Positions 21,857 to 35,100 of a DNA stretch of 64,000 nucleotides are shown here, one piece after another. The notes beneath the pieces are model-generated. The model was given only the letters and a program-made list of their open reading frames with translations. It ran no database searches and was not told the DNA's origin. A program made the translations under genes and the position numbers. The stretch spans positions 315,024 to 379,023 of the forward strand of contig JAKJXP020000035.1 of assembly GCA_022225965.2 (NCBI GenBank), in the 5' to 3' direction. Numbering within the stretch: position 1 is the stretch's first letter; each line of letters begins with the position of its first letter. The DNA is from Diatrype stigma. Its lineage: Eukaryota > Ascomycota > Sordariomycetes > Xylariales > Diatrypaceae.

Positions 21857-24800
21857 CTAAGTCGGGATAGCTGTTGTGGTAGGTTGTTTGTGGAATGATG
21901 CTATCATGTTGGTTAGACTAAGCTGGCTTAAAGGGGGCGCTCGTGCTTGCTGGAAGAACGATTGGCTGGCATGCCAGTCTCGTGGTGAGTACTGGAGCAA
22001 CTCATAGATTGCAGTTCATGGTTGTCTACATCTTGATTGACAACGCTGTTTCGATATAGAATTGAAGAGATCCAGATTCACATGATGCCTCGTTCCATAT
22101 CAAAATCTATATTACTTCGGGTTCTGAAGCAGGGATAACTGATTTGTGTTCTCATCTTCAACAGTTCGTACTACGTTGTAATACCATACTTTGGTATTCT
22201 GTGATATAGCTTCTCTGCTATTTGCTTCCTCGCGGTGGTGACAAAGGTCGTAATCATATCATAACCGACTTTCTCATATGTAGAAGGTAGTAATCTGTCC
22301 CGAACAGGGACATCCGGTGCCTGTCTTCTTATACCGCAGGATTCGCACGTAGGTGAAAGTACGTTGGGGTCCAGAACACAGCAGACTGTTTGAACATCGT
22401 ATGATATTGGTCCTGCTTCGCTGACTGCCCACATTCACCAGGTGGTGCAAGGCGGTAGATACGGCACGATGCTGGACACTATGCTGATGAGTGGAATCCT
22501 GCGGTTGAATTCCATGCAGCTGGCAATGCAGTCGAGAGGTGTTGCGTCAACTTATCTACCATGCTACCGTGATATCGATCATGGCATTGGTAACGCTAAG
22601 TAGGCCTCTTCGTGAACTGTGACGTGGGTGAGTGGGCATATACATACATAGTAATGGACGGCAATCTATTGGAAGCACGGCGCTCCAGGCGGATCGTCCC
22701 CCTCGGGACGTATCTTCCTATAGATGGGACCCTGGGTAGGTACGTACAATACCTACACGATTCTAATCGGCCCGGCGAAAGCTCGAGAGACGTAAAGAGC
22801 CGGTCTAGCTGCGGCGCGGGAACTCGGCATATCTGTCCAGACCCCAGATCATCTCTCCCGTTGCCATCAACCAACACCGGCATGGCCATTTGCATACATC
22901 TGCATACCGTCTGCATACTTATCAACCGGTTTTAGGGGTTAAAGTGCTGACCGAACGGCGAATGAAGGCAGCCTCAGACAGGGCTGAGCCGTTGGAGTCG
23001 ATGAGGGGAAGAAGACCTCGGGAACCTCCCGTACAACTAGTTACCGGAAGACATTACTCTGTATGTATGTAGGATTGAAGATCGAGAGCAAGGAACTGCA
23101 GCACATATGTTATACATACCTTAGGCACCTCCTGCTGGCTGGCTGGCTGGGTATTCCTTTAGTGGTAATAGCTGCGCGCCCACGCGTTAGGTCCTGGCTG
23201 ATCGACAAACTTTATCTTTTATGTACCTACCAGGCCTGCCCGCATACGTAGGTGGTACTACGTATTAGGTGGAACGAATAACGACGATATGGAAGGATGC
23301 AGGACATACGAATCGTAGGTATGTATGTACACCCGACATGTCTTCCGGATCACGGATGATCAACTCATTCAGTCGCAGCTTGTTGAGACGACTCAGCCGT
23401 TCAGCTGATCTACCAACTAACAACCTGCTTGGTAACTAACAATCGCTAACAACCTGCTAATGTCCTGCTAATGTCCTGCTAACTCATACTAATCTTCCCC
23501 TCGTTTTCCCCTCATGAAAGGCTTCACTAAGCTCTCACTAAAAGTCTTGGACGGGGTTCGGTTGCACTTAAAAAGTGGATGCTAATTTATGTGAACTTTC
23601 CAGCTTGTGAAAACTGTTGAATCGTCACCGTCACGTCGTAAGATGGTCCTCGAGGATTGAGGCGAATTCGAGGATTCCAGCCGGTCCGCCAAGGGGGCAC
23701 AAGTATACCGCTAGCCTGCGAAGAACGTAGTCTTCCAAATTTCTCAGGTCTTGTGATCTGCGCCCTCTTGGCTCATTCTGTAACTAAGTCACAATGTGGG
23801 CGGGCTTCCGACGGCTGAGTAATGAATGGCTTGGGACGTATTGTACTGGGTTGGCTGGCTGGTGGCGGCCAGTGAGCAAGCAGTGGCGGCCAGGCGCGCT
23901 GGCGCGACGTCGGCGGTGATGAGTGCAGGTGAGTGATGGTGGTGGTGGACCGTGGTGGAGATGCTCTCACTATTTTTACCCAATGCCAAGTTAGATTTCA
24001 ATCTCTCGCCCCGGGGGATCCAATCCACTGCGCGTGCCAAACCCATTTTAATCTCCAGAAATTGGCCCACCGACTTTGTGTTTGTAATGCGTGACTTGCT
24101 CGTGGCCTCGTAGTGCCTCTGCCTCGTGTAGTAGTGACTTCGTAGCGGCTGGGCGTACGCGGAGAAGGGCTTCCAGGTCGATCTTGGAATCGTGGGGGAT
24201 GCCCGGGGGGCTGGTTTAGGTTTGCTTGGCTGTTGCTTGGCTGGTAATCCAGTTTGCGGAGAGCCAACATCACTTGTAAATGCGAAGGCGATCGCTGAAG
24301 AGAAGCGTGTAAACAGTTTTTCTAGTACCTGCAAACTGCTTTATAGTCAAATCGGTGCATGTTCATGGCAACTCGCGATTCCTACGCAACCCTTGCCCAG
24401 CCCTACCCTAGGCCGCAGCGCCGCACAGGGATGGTGAACCTTTATCTCTGGGACTTCCGGGTTGTCTGCATCAGGACAGGGAGGTCTGTATGAAATATGT
24501 ATGGAGGTATGTACGAAGTAAGACGTCAGTGGCACCTTTATACAGTTAGTTGCCTTATACCCGTGGACCTAGGTACTGTAGGTTGTACGGTAGCACCTGT
24601 TTATGCTTATTGCTGACTTCGCAGACGGAAGGGATGGTCGGCACCTGCAACCGGGAGGGCAGCAGGGCAGGGGTGATGGATGGATGCGACGAATAGCGGA
24701 TCTCGCGTCTGTACCTCTTCGTGGCCTAGGTTCTTCCTTCCTCGTGCTGATGCCGACTTTTCACGGATGGGCAGGCATGGGCAGGCATGGGCAGGCATGG

Positions 24801-25729
24801 TTATCTCTCAACCGCTGCTAGCCCCCTGAAGCCCACCGGGGGCCCCCCCTAGTGCTCTCCGCATTCTCGGCGCTTGATTAGCTCGTGCTACCCCATTTCC
24901 ACCTCTAACGGGCAGGAGGAAGTTGGAGACCACTAGGGACCACTAGAGAACACTAGAGGCCACAAGTGAAGGCAGCAAGCAGCGAGCGCCCTCTCAGCGC
25001 CCTTGACTGCCAGAGCTGCTGGAGTGCTCGAGTGCCTACCTCAGGAATGTGGGAGGGTCGGATAGCTACCAGGTAGATTAGGTACCTAGGTACTAGTAGG
25101 CACTTATACCCCGCAACTTCACGTCGGCCCTTTAACTTGTTCCAACATAGTATAGATTCAGATACCTCAGATACCTCAGGTAGGCAGTATAATCCCAGAC
25201 TCCCAGAGAGAGACCAAGGCAGGAGTCCAGAGGCACGCTCGCGGATCTCTGTTCCAACCGGGGGACCACTTATATGGCATACATCTACAACGTATAGCTA
25301 CGGCTACGGAGGGACCAACGACGACACTATCTACCTGGTGGATCGTCTCCATCTTGTCGGACGGAAGTATTACCGAATGTCGCGAGATACCAACCTGCCA
25401 GCCCTGTCATAACTAGACATCAGATATCAGGAATCAGCCGATTTTTAGTGATTCTGCTGACATTGCGGCGTCCATCGCGTCTCGGTTCTCTTGGCCATTG
25501 CTCTAGACTACCAGGTAGTCTAGTGCTGTTAGTTATCCAACCTTCCACGGACCATCCATAATCCATCTAGGTAGTCGATAGTACCTGTATACCAATATAT
25601 AAGAGATCCCCCCCAGAGTGAGCGACCTGGAACGGGCCTCGAATTTCCTCCCTCTTCCCGCCCGCCCGTCTCCGCTTCATCCATCCTCACGTACGGCTAC
25701 CGCCTTTTCCTCGGGAAATCGCAGTCAAG
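21857..25729. other. Long intergenic region, no supported gene
   Basis: A 3.9-kb stretch without a recognisable gene. A 181-codon open minus frame (23789-24334) is low-complexity and has no domain. Small tandem motifs occur: GGCTGGCTGGCTGG near 23138, GGGCAGGCAT repeated three times at 24768-24800, and GACCACTAG-like steps at 24935-24965. The end (25600-25729) is CT-rich and is probably the promoter of the next transporter. Confidence 0.45.
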
Positions 25730-27764
25730 ATGGCACCAGGAGTGAAGAAACCCGTCAACATCTTCAAGCTGAAGGACCTCGGTGAACCCAAGAACGTCTT
25801 CAACTGGCGGCTATGGTTCGCCGTCATCTCCTTCGGCCTCTTGGGCGCCGCCCGTGGTGTGGATGAAGGTCTCATCTCCGGCGCCTTCAACTCCAAGGAC
25901 TTCCAGAGTTACATCAACTACGATTCGTACAACTTGGTGGAGAAGACCAACATCAAGGCCAATGTCTCGGCCATGGTCCAGATCGGCTCTGTTGGCGGCG
26001 CTCTCTTGTGAGTTCAAGCCCAGTCCCATCCACAACCCCTGTATCTATCTATATATATATTTCTCTCTCTGTCTCTCTCTCCTACATATATACATATATA
26101 CATATATGTCCGCTTCGTCCAGCGCGGTCAGTTCCTATCGCTAACAGGCATACTTTGATAACTAGTGCTTTCGTGATTTGTGATCGCATTGGACGAATTT
26201 GGGCTACTCGACAACTCTGCTGCCTATGGATCCTAGGCATCGCTATCTTCATGGGAAATGGGGGCAGTCTTAAGGCTGTCTACGCGGGCCGCTTCATTGC
26301 TGGACTCGGCGTTGGCCAAACTACTGTCGTCGGTCCCATCTATATCGCTGAGATAGCCCCTGCCTCCGTTCGCGGCCTGTGCACCTGCATCTTCACTGGT
26401 TTCGTCTATCTCGGCATCGTTCTAGCCTACTTCACCAACTACGGAGCCCAAGTCAACATTGGAGACAGCACTCACGCTCGATGGGTAAGTAACCGAACCC
26501 CTATGCCCCCCTGGTTAGCCCCAGCTGCAGTCGTAACTAACGTCGGTTCAGCTCGTCCCGACCAGCTTGCACATTATCTTTGCCGGCCTCGTGTTCATCC
26601 TCACCTTCCTCCAATACGAGTCGCCTCGCTTCCTGGTCAAAAAGGGCAAAAACGAGAAGGCCATTGAAAATATGGCCAAGATTCGACATCTGTCTCCCGA
26701 TGACCCGTACGTTCTGCGCGAGGTCAACGCCATCCGGAACGCTTACGAGGAAGAGCTTGAGGCCACCATGGGCGCGAGCTGGGTGGGCGTTCTCAAGGAA
26801 CTATTCCTCGTGCCCAGCAATGCGTACCGCCTGTGGCTCAGTGCCATGGTTCAGTTGCTTGGGCAATGGTCCGGCGCTGGTTCCATCACGCTGTACGCGC
26901 CCGACTTCTTCGACCTCCTCGGCATCCACGGGGACAACGAGTCGCTCCTCGTCAGCGGTGTCTTTGGTATCGTCAAGCTCGTCGCCGCTGTCAGCTGTGC
27001 CCTGTTCCTGGTCGATTTCATCGGACGCAAGCGCTCTCTGCTCATCGGAATTACCTGCCAGGCCATAGCCATGATCTACATCGCCGGCTTCCTAACCGCG
27101 GTCCCGGAACTCGAAGATGGCAGTGGTACTTACACCTTCAAAGCCGCGGAGCTCAAGGCTAGTCGTGGTGCCATTGCCATGATCTATCTCTCGGGCTTCG
27201 GGTGGGCTCTTGGTACGTTTTTTCCTAATCACTTTCTTTTCCCGAGCTTGTAGGGCTTCTCCCATACCTACATTACATGCTAACCAGTCTACTCGTTATA
27301 CAGGATGGAACAGCATGCAATACCTTCTAACGTCGGAAATTTTTCCCCTGCGGATCCGGGCGCTGGCGACGTCGATCTCGATGACGCTGCACTTCGCCAA
27401 CCAGTACGGCAACTCGCGGGCGGTGCCCAACATGCTGCTACCCGTGGACCAGGGCGGTATCTCGCCCATGGGCACGTTCTGGTGCTTCGCTGCCATCACG
27501 GTCCTGGGCGGCATCTGGGTCTTGCTCTTTGTGCCCGAGACGGGCGGCCGCGACCTTGAGAGCATGAACCGCCTCTTCGCCCTGCCCTGGTACCAGATCG
27601 GCCTACGCGGCAACCGCGACGCTGACCGCATGGATGCCGCCCTCAGCGAGAAGGACGAGCAAGGCTACGAGTTCGCTGCTAACGCGGGTCAGGCCGAGCA
27701 CGCTGACCGCGCCAATGAGGGCAGTGTCCGTAATGAGAAAAGGGGAGATGATACCCGCGTCTAA
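25730..27764 (+). CDS. Sugar-porter family MFS transporter (quinate permease-like branch)
   Basis: Four exons join in phase: 25730-26007, 26166-26484, 26552-27212 and 27304-27764, giving 572 residues. Sugar-porter signatures are present: FGLLGAARGVDEGLISGAFN (TM1), ICDRIGR, AGRFIAGLGVGQTTVVGPIYIAE, APASVRGL, YESPRFLVKKG, GQWSGAGSITLYAPDFF in TM7, VDFIGRKRSLL, YLLTSEIFPLRIRA and FVPETGGRDLESMN. Twelve helices are expected, with a charged cytosolic tail of about 70 residues that could be a trafficking or turnover region. Relatives are annotated as quinate, hexose or general sugar permeases; the substrate is open. The first intron (158 nt) carries TA/CT microsatellite sequence at 26045-26107. 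The start ATG follows a CT-rich leader. Confidence 0.94.
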
Positions 27765-27994
27765 TGCTATGGTGGATTGGATTGGATTTGATATTGGACA
27801 TGAATACAATGGCCCCAGCAAAGGCGGGCGACATAACGAACGCACAGACAGACGTTTTATGTTGTACACATTGTTATGTGACGAGATACTTTCTATAGTC
27901 GAAATAGGAAAGGAGTTACGTGAAACGAAACCAGACACATATTATCAATCATTGAGTGTATCTTGTCCTGAGTCCTAGTCTTACATAGCACCAG

Positions 27995-28016
27995 CCCTAA
28001 CCCTAACCCTAACCCT
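27995..28016 (+). repeat. Interstitial telomere-type repeat (CCCTAA)3CCCT
   Basis: Three perfect CCCTAA units plus CCCT lie about 230 bp after the second sugar-porter gene. TTAGGG is the telomere repeat of most filamentous ascomycetes. At 22 bp it may be a repaired break, a trace of an old chromosome end, or chance. Confidence 0.9.
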
Positions 28017-28970
28017 GCCTTTGGTCGTCCTCATGGCCCAACCACTGGCCATAGCACCCTTGGTGCTAAAACTAGCAATCAATCAGCCGGTAAAAGGGGT
28101 TCATGGTCATATGGTCGGGGTATAATACAAGGGAAACGGCATGCAAACATACGAACGTGCTATGGACATCATAAGTTGGTCGCAGCAAGGAAGCGGGAGA
28201 TTCGGATGAGAAAACATATCCAATTGTTTAGCTTCTTGATGGTTAGAGTCTGGAGGTGATGGCGCAAAGTGCCATCCTGCTGTGGCTAGCTCAATGGGTA
28301 AACAGTCTCTTGGACTTGTTGTCTTGGTGTGTATATGTATATTATTTGGCAAACTGTTAACAAACGAATTGGCGATCCCCCTCTTCCTGTTCTCTATGGA
28401 ACGGCTGTTTGGTATATGCATAGCAGTCCCAAAGCTTAGGGGAAAGCGGAAATAGGGGCATAGCAATCAAATTGTCTGTTTGGTGACTGGTCACTATAGA
28501 GGGAAAGGTAAGCCAAAGGGGTACCACGTGATTGGCGTATAGCAGGAATCGGTAATAGGGAGCTATGTTTGCGGAGAGCTTGAAACTAGCAGGAATGGCA
28601 GGTTTCGGTACGGCAGCGCGTTTGTATGCTGGCCTGGTAGGATTGCGCAGCAACAATGGGAAATCCAACTATAATAGGGGTTGGCCCACCCTCCTACTGC
28701 CGTCACACCAACCGCACTACTTGCCCTCTCCTGTTATGCCCCTATTCTGAACACAATGTGTTCCCATATACGGGGCCCCTTGGTGGTGGCCACTGGGTCG
28801 GTCTGGCGTATATCCATTGACTACGGCCATACGAGGTGTGGCACATGAAAGATCGTGGCCTGGAAACATATATAAAGAGGTCTACGAACTGAACATGACC
28901 TCCTTCTTTTTCTTCTGCATTCCCACATCTTATAGAGATAGCTACGGCTTCAATTTTGCAATACTTCGGC

Positions 28971-28994
28971 ATATATATATATATATATATATAT
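28971..28994 (+). repeat. (AT)12 microsatellite
   Basis: A perfect AT dinucleotide run about 80 bp before the start of the small Cys/His protein. Confidence 0.95.
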
Positions 28995-29075
28995 TGACTA
29001 TAAGATCAGAGCTACCTTTCGTCCTAGTTACTTTACAGCACCGTCCCTCTCTTTCTCTATTTGCTGTTCGGCTAT

Positions 29076-29636
29076 ATGTCGAACAACCAGAACAAAATGA
29101 TCCATGACTGCAAGGTAAGGAAGCCACCCATGGACGACCGCCAAGGAACGAACTTAACTCAACCTTAGGCCTGGGTAGATGACGAGCGCTGCAAGGATCT
29201 CAGCTGTAGTGGTTGGGACGGCTACTGCCAACGCCACTCCAACCAACGGCAGCTATTATACGATTTCTATAAGAACTGCGAGCGCGGCGCGGAAAAGCTC
29301 AGGTCAGCAGCGGACCCAGTGGACCGGAATGAGCACGACATACGGTCGAAACACCTTTGGCTAACAGCCGCGATTGCTGCGCGATCGCTGCATATGGAGA
29401 TGTTCTTCCACGGCGACAACTGCGCTAAGCACGAGTACCATGTCAAAGGTCTCCGGTGGGATTTATGGGAATACGAGCAGGAGATCTATGACTCCGGTCT
29501 TGCCATAATAGTCGAGTCGGGTTTCGAGTCCAACGTTTACAACGACACCAAAGACATGCTCAGGGATGCCGTTACGGAACTGACTGCCGAATGCGAATGT
29601 GAGTTATTCAGTGCGGTCAACACCACACCTAGATAG
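29076..29636 (+). CDS. Small Cys/His zinc-motif protein (DUF5763-like), probable
   Basis: Two exons are proposed, 29076-29114 and 29169-29636, joined in phase to give 168 residues. The junction builds a C-x8-C-x11-C-x2-H motif: Cys12 before the intron, then Cys21, Cys33 and His36 in GWDGYCQRH. This resembles the short zinc-binding motif of DUF5763-type proteins (RC..SG..YC..H pattern), followed by a charged helical region that contains RSLHMEMFFHGDNCAKHEYH. The function of such proteins is unknown. After the TAG at 29634-29636 the same frame stays open and looks coding for 50 more codons to a TGA at 29787-29789. The stop may therefore be a mutation, or the 3' exon structure may be wrong. A GT at 29599 is a possible donor but gives no in-phase join to that segment. 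Confidence 0.58.
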
Positions 29637-29789
29637 AATTCTATGGCTGATAGACGGTACCTACGCTTAGACGAAGATCTGTCGAGACTGTTTGACGAGC
29701 TCCCAAGAATCAAGCTAGTACGCCCAGGCACTCCGGGGTCGGTCCACAGAAAACGAGAGCCAAAGCCTGACAAAGAGACAGGCTGGTGA

Positions 29790-30521
29790 GGACAATTATC
29801 TGGGGTCTGGCAGCAAGATCTTCGACCATCCGTACTCCATACCTAATTATAACCCACCTTCTGCGGCACTCGTCTCGGTTCTCGTCATCTTTTTCGGCAT
29901 TTCATATCTAGGTCTCGGCATACCTTTGGCACTGCGTCATCCGGCTGTCTCATAAACCTTTCGGCAATTTTGGTTATCACAGCATCGCCTGTACTGCATT
30001 ATTCTGGTTATGGGGTTGGGGGCTATCAAAAACGCATGGGATCTGGTGCGCCGACTGGTTTTGGGTACGTGGTGTGAAGATAGGGGGATTAGGGATTGTG
30101 CCTTGGTGGGTACGGCAGGATTATATATATCAAACCGGGATATAAACGTTCAGATATAGTTCCGTATTTATGTTATATGATTTTAGTAGATCTATGTTTT
30201 TCTCCCTGCCTTTGGTTTTACAAATAGCGTCATGGGATAAAGTAGTAGGAGGGGCCGTGATAGGGGTCCACTTGGGCGCTGTCATTTACTACCAATGCAG
30301 GCGGAGAAAGGTTCTACAACTTAGGCATATAAGAAGCTGTTTGCCCCCTTATAGCTTGGATAGGTCGAGTATTATCCTGTTTCTTGCCTTCTCCTCACCT
30401 AGCAGCTGTTGTGTCACCCCGGGCACGAGATTACTGACATGAGCCCTGTGTTTATTCAGTATATATCTACTGCATTGAATAGGTATTAGTATCAACCTAT
30501 GTACTGAACTACTTGGTCTAA
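29790..30521. other. Intergenic, nothing recognised
   Basis: No gene or repeat recognised between the small Cys/His protein and the 3' end of the aldo-keto reductase. Confidence 0.5.
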
Positions 30522-32140
30522 TCACTTGCTTCCCGGTCCGAAGAGAACCTCCTGCGTGTCATATCCGTACTCCAACGTAAACCGCCAATACGGGTCCGCG
30601 TCGGCCTTAGCTACCTTCCAAGCGCGCTCGAGCACGTCGACCAGGTCATCTGGGAGGGGGCCCTTCTCCAGCCAGTCCAGGTTGTCCTCGATCTGCTTCA
30701 ACGTAGAACCGGCTACGATGATTCCGTCGTCGCCGTCACGAACCTTCAGCGCGGAGTGGTGCACAAGCCAGCGCACTGCAAGCAAGCAAGCATTTAAGAG
30801 TCAGCTATGTACGTTCCATGTTCCTAAATAGGGGCTCAATGTAGATATGGCTTGGCACTTGAGGCTGTCACAAGCTGTGGTCTGGGGGGCACCTGGGAAC
30901 TTCCCTGGTGATGACGGTAGGGGACGGTCAATAAGCCCAGACACGCTGGATCTGGACATGGATATAGACAGATAAACATTGCGGAATTCTGCTTACTTGC
31001 TACCTCGAGAGGCTGTAGGCCATGTTTCTCTGCCGCCTCCCGGATCAACTGGGCCCCTGCGACGATGCCATCCTGGAAATAGCGGCTGCGCAACAAACTA
31101 GACATCGGGCCTGGCGCGTACCGCCCCTCCTGCGGGTCGTCGTCTTTCGACTTGATCTGGCCCGTTAAGACTAGGTATGACAGTATGTAAAGTTAGTCGA
31201 TGCTCCTTCGAGGTAACTTCGTGGCAAGGAATTGGGGGAGCAGGTATGGCTAAACAAGCCTCTAGGGACAAGGGGGATCAGGGGTAGTAGGGTGTGTGGA
31301 AACCACTCCGAGGATCCGATAGTGTAGTTAGTTACTCACAGCCGCCACCCGTCGGGCTATAGATATCTACGGTGATCCCGTACCGCCGGCATGTCGGGAT
31401 CAGCTCCTTCTCGATCCCCCGATGCACGCAGTTGTAGATAGCCTGGTAGACGGTCGGACGCACCCAGCCGTTGTGCTGGCACGTCATCACGATTTCGGCC
31501 ACCTCGAATGACGCGTAGTTGCTCAGCCCTAGCCGTCGGAACTTTCCCGCTCGGTAAAGCTTGTCCATCGCTTCGAGCGTGTCGGCAAAGGGCACGGAGC
31601 GGTCCTGTGCGCTCGGGTTTAGCAATCGTTTCATCTCTATGTCCCCCAATCTCCTTTCCCCTTTCATTACCCTTTGATATGTTACTTGGGCTTAACTTAC
31701 AGGTACATGAAGGTACAATATCTGCGCATTCCAGTGTTAGCATCATCATAATGGCCATTGCTATCAACGTCTCAAAGACCCAGTGTCCGGTGCCAGGCAG
31801 AGAAGATTCCACCTACATCAACCGAATCGGTCCCCAGTTCCTTCAACGAAGTCTCAAAAGTCTCCGTCAGGACGTCCGGCTTGTGCGACCCGGCTGGGAG
31901 GGCGGTCCAGAGCTTGGTAGCGATCGACAGGCCCCTCTCCTTCCACCCGGCCTCGCGGGTAAACGCCTCCTGCTGGCCGCCGATGTAGATCCGGGCCGTG
32001 TCGACGTCGCGGTACCCGCGCTTCTGGAAGAGGTCCAGCGCCCGCTTGAAGTCGTCGAGGCTCGAGATCCGGGCCCCGGGCGCGCCTTCGGGCCCAAATC
32101 CCATCAGGCCGAGGATGATGCGGGGCTTTTTGTCCGGCAT
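30522..32140 (-). CDS. Aldo-keto reductase (aflatoxin aldehyde reductase-like)
   Basis: Five exons join in phase: 32140-31817, 31721-31701, 31604-31340, 31170-30997 and 30775-30522, giving 345 residues, the usual size of this AKR7-like group. The catalytic tetrad can be read: Asp47 and Tyr52 in DVDTARIY, Lys76 in SIATKLW, and His113 in ILYLHVPDRS. The second exon is only 21 nt and encodes exactly ILYLHVP, including the catalytic His. GLSNYASFEVAEIV, YQAIYNCVHRGIEKELIP and IIVAGSTLKQIEDNL (the cofactor-binding C-terminal part) follow. The enzyme would reduce aldehydes, especially dialdehydes, with NADPH in the cytosol; the physiological substrate is unknown. The exon between the long introns is easily missed by gene finders. 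Confidence 0.94.
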
Positions 32141-35100
32141 ATTGTTGTTTTGTCTTACTTTTACGTATATAGGTAGTACCTACAAAGGCTTACCTGATAC
32201 CAAAGAGCAGATCTGAACTAGGTGTGTCCCGCGTTAAGAAAATGCCAGGCAGATTGTAGGTTTCTTGCTCCTTCGTAGGTGTAGTGAACAAGAAGTGTGA
32301 GAGGAACCCCGCTGAGGTGACTTCTTGGGTTGGGGTCCTCATTGGCAGACTTGGCCCAAAGGCCATAAATTCCTGATTGTCGGCTATTCTGGAAGGATTG
32401 CTCACATACTCAGCCTACGGCACGGTAGGTGTGATTATATCCCAACTGGGCATAACACCAATCTAGATCACAGGTATGAACCGGCCACCTCAGGTCGTTG
32501 GCCATTCGCCCATGCCCTAGTATCCCATCTAGGTATGTATGGCAGGTTCTACCGTATCAACCCCCAGAGCCTAATATCGAGATTGGGATGTGGACTATGG
32601 TCGTCGAGATGCAAGATGTATCATCAATCGCCAAATGCGTATGAATCGATGCGGGAATGGTTGATTGCAGACGGGAATCAAAGCACTTCTAAGCCATTCC
32701 GGCTCACATTCATCGCTACATGTAACACAATCCAGTCGAGGTCGACCCCTCAACTAAGCGCCGGAATAGTGGCAATGTTGTATGGTAGTATCATAGCTAG
32801 ATGATAAGGGAGGGCATAGACGTAGAAGATATCCGATAATTGGCCTTCAAAGATGCTTTCTCTAGTGTCAGAATGTCCGCATCCTCAACCCCAAAATCTA
32901 AAGTAGAGCTTTGGAGGGCGCTCTAGTTAGCCCGCTCGCTGAAACCCCTATTTCGCCGGCGGCAAACATGACCTTCACACCGCGCCTTCATCTCAACCGA
33001 GGCGGTCTTCGATAACATGTAGCCAGGGACTGAAGGAGACATGAAAACCCACCTAGCTTGACTTTGTCGACTTCTGGGGATAGTTCGTACAAATGTACCA
33101 ATGAAGAATAGATGGTCAACTTTTGATGGACGACAGTCACAAAACGAATCCAGGTAGGAGAGCCTAGAGTTGCGTAGCGAGAGAACGAGAGAATTCCCTC
33201 ATGGATCTAGTGATACCACCCTTGATGGGCCTACATAGTTCGGCCATAGGAAATAGGGAATAACCGGAGGCATGGTAAGATGACCGCCCCCTTCCTTTCC
33301 TAAATCCAATACTGCCACATCCAAAGAAACACCCAGCTGCCTGATTTAGATAAATCTCACCGCTCAACAGTCCAGAGTCTCAAAGTATTCTTGGGAAAAT
33401 GGTAAATACATATATCTTACATGATCCTGGTGTGGGTTTGTAATGAAGTGCCTGGTCAACTTTAGTAGTAATCCATATAGTGAATGAGAAATTATTTAGA
33501 GAATTATTTGGGATTCTGAAACAGCCATACACCCTCTTTATTTTGTTTACCCTTCATCTCTCCACTTCCATGCGTCACGGTATCAAGCTTGCTTAGTCGA
33601 TGCATCAGAATATTGAAGTCACCTGGAAGTCGCCTCTTAGAATGTGATCCTCACTCAGCTCCGCAGCTATTAGGTTGCATCCCGAAGGCGGCGTACGTAG
33701 CTATGTCGCCTTCCTTGGCTGCTCCAACCAATACTCACGCACAGAACAACCTGGTACCGTAGTTATCCTAGGCCTAATCCATGAATCTATGTAAAGGTGA
33801 CACGGCGCTTCGATGTAAATATAAGGCAGTCATCAATGCCTAGCCAACACTCGAATCCATCTTCATGCGGATGAAACCCTTACAAGTTCTTCGCTCCTCG
33901 GACGTGGCTAGTGGCTCTACTTTCCCTTTCCGATATCGAATGATTGCTTGTGTATGATACGTATGTTGGTTTTTATACAATGATAATACCTTGCAAAGTG
34001 ACTGGAAGTATCCATATGAATTGGTGTGCGTATACGAGTTTCCCTATGTATATATGGCTCGTAGAATGGTTGTGTACTGTAGAGTCCAGATATGACACTG
34101 GCACTTGAATGATAGAAAGTGTCTTGTGTGAGATATATGAACGTAACAGGTTCACCTCTCCCCATTCTCTCGATCCCCTGTAGTCGCGTGATCAGGTGGC
34201 CTGAAATTTAGGTGGTTTCCCAGTCAAATAATATCTGTGGTTATTGTTGTCGTTGTTATTTATTGGTTTCGAGGATTCCTTCGTGTAAATACATTGAGCA
34301 TAGACTACGATAACCTTCCTCGTTGCGGAACAAGTTGCATAGTTGCAGTGGCTATGTTCTATGGTTAGTATATACCTCCATAGCAAGGATGTTAGAGATT
34401 GGTACATGTCGTATAGGGGCTGAGACCAGTGCAACTCCACTGCAATTTGGTTGTAGTCGCGTAATGGCAATTCAGGAGATCCAGTGTGCTGGTTATAGTT
34501 ATTACTACGATTCGTCCGCGGGTTATCCTGGTTGCAGTAGGGTAGGTTGCTTGGCATCCTGCACTCACCTAGATATGTCGCTGTAAACGATCTTTCATAC
34601 TATATACGGCTATACTAGTTCTTCTTCGTGCAGTTCGCCCTCGTGACTACCATCCCTTGTTGCCGTATATCATATGTTATTTGCGTATAGCTATTCCCCC
34701 ATGTGTATACCTAGACACCCAATCACGGTCTCAGATGGATAATTAACGTATGATATTTCATAATATCTACCTACATGAGAACTACATACTAATGACTAGG
34801 TCTGGAATAAACCGCTTGTTTGCCCAACACCGTGAATCACCGCGTACAACAAGTCAATACAGCGGATCCAATAAAAGGGGCTGTGATTATAGGTAGATCT
34901 ACAAGAGCGTGGAGCCAAGCCTAGCAGGCAGACATCTGGACATCTGACGGGGTTGTTAGATCGTGAAATGTAGCTACAAGCGGTTAGTAATAACCATTGC
35001 CGCCGATGCTAGCTGTGTGGTGGGCGAACAGGCCTGGACTGACCTGCTTGCTGTCCCCTTCCGTGTTGCTATCCTACCGCTGATGAACCAAAGTACGTAC

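Larger units (their letters stand above)
27765..29075. other. Intergenic, with interstitial telomere-type repeat
   Basis: No gene is supported. It contains the CCCTAA repeat at 27995-28016 and an AT dinucleotide run at 28971-28994. Confidence 0.5.

Noticed and set aside
23789..24334. 181-codon minus-strand frame
   Set aside because: Low-complexity, no domain, and no sign of codon selection.
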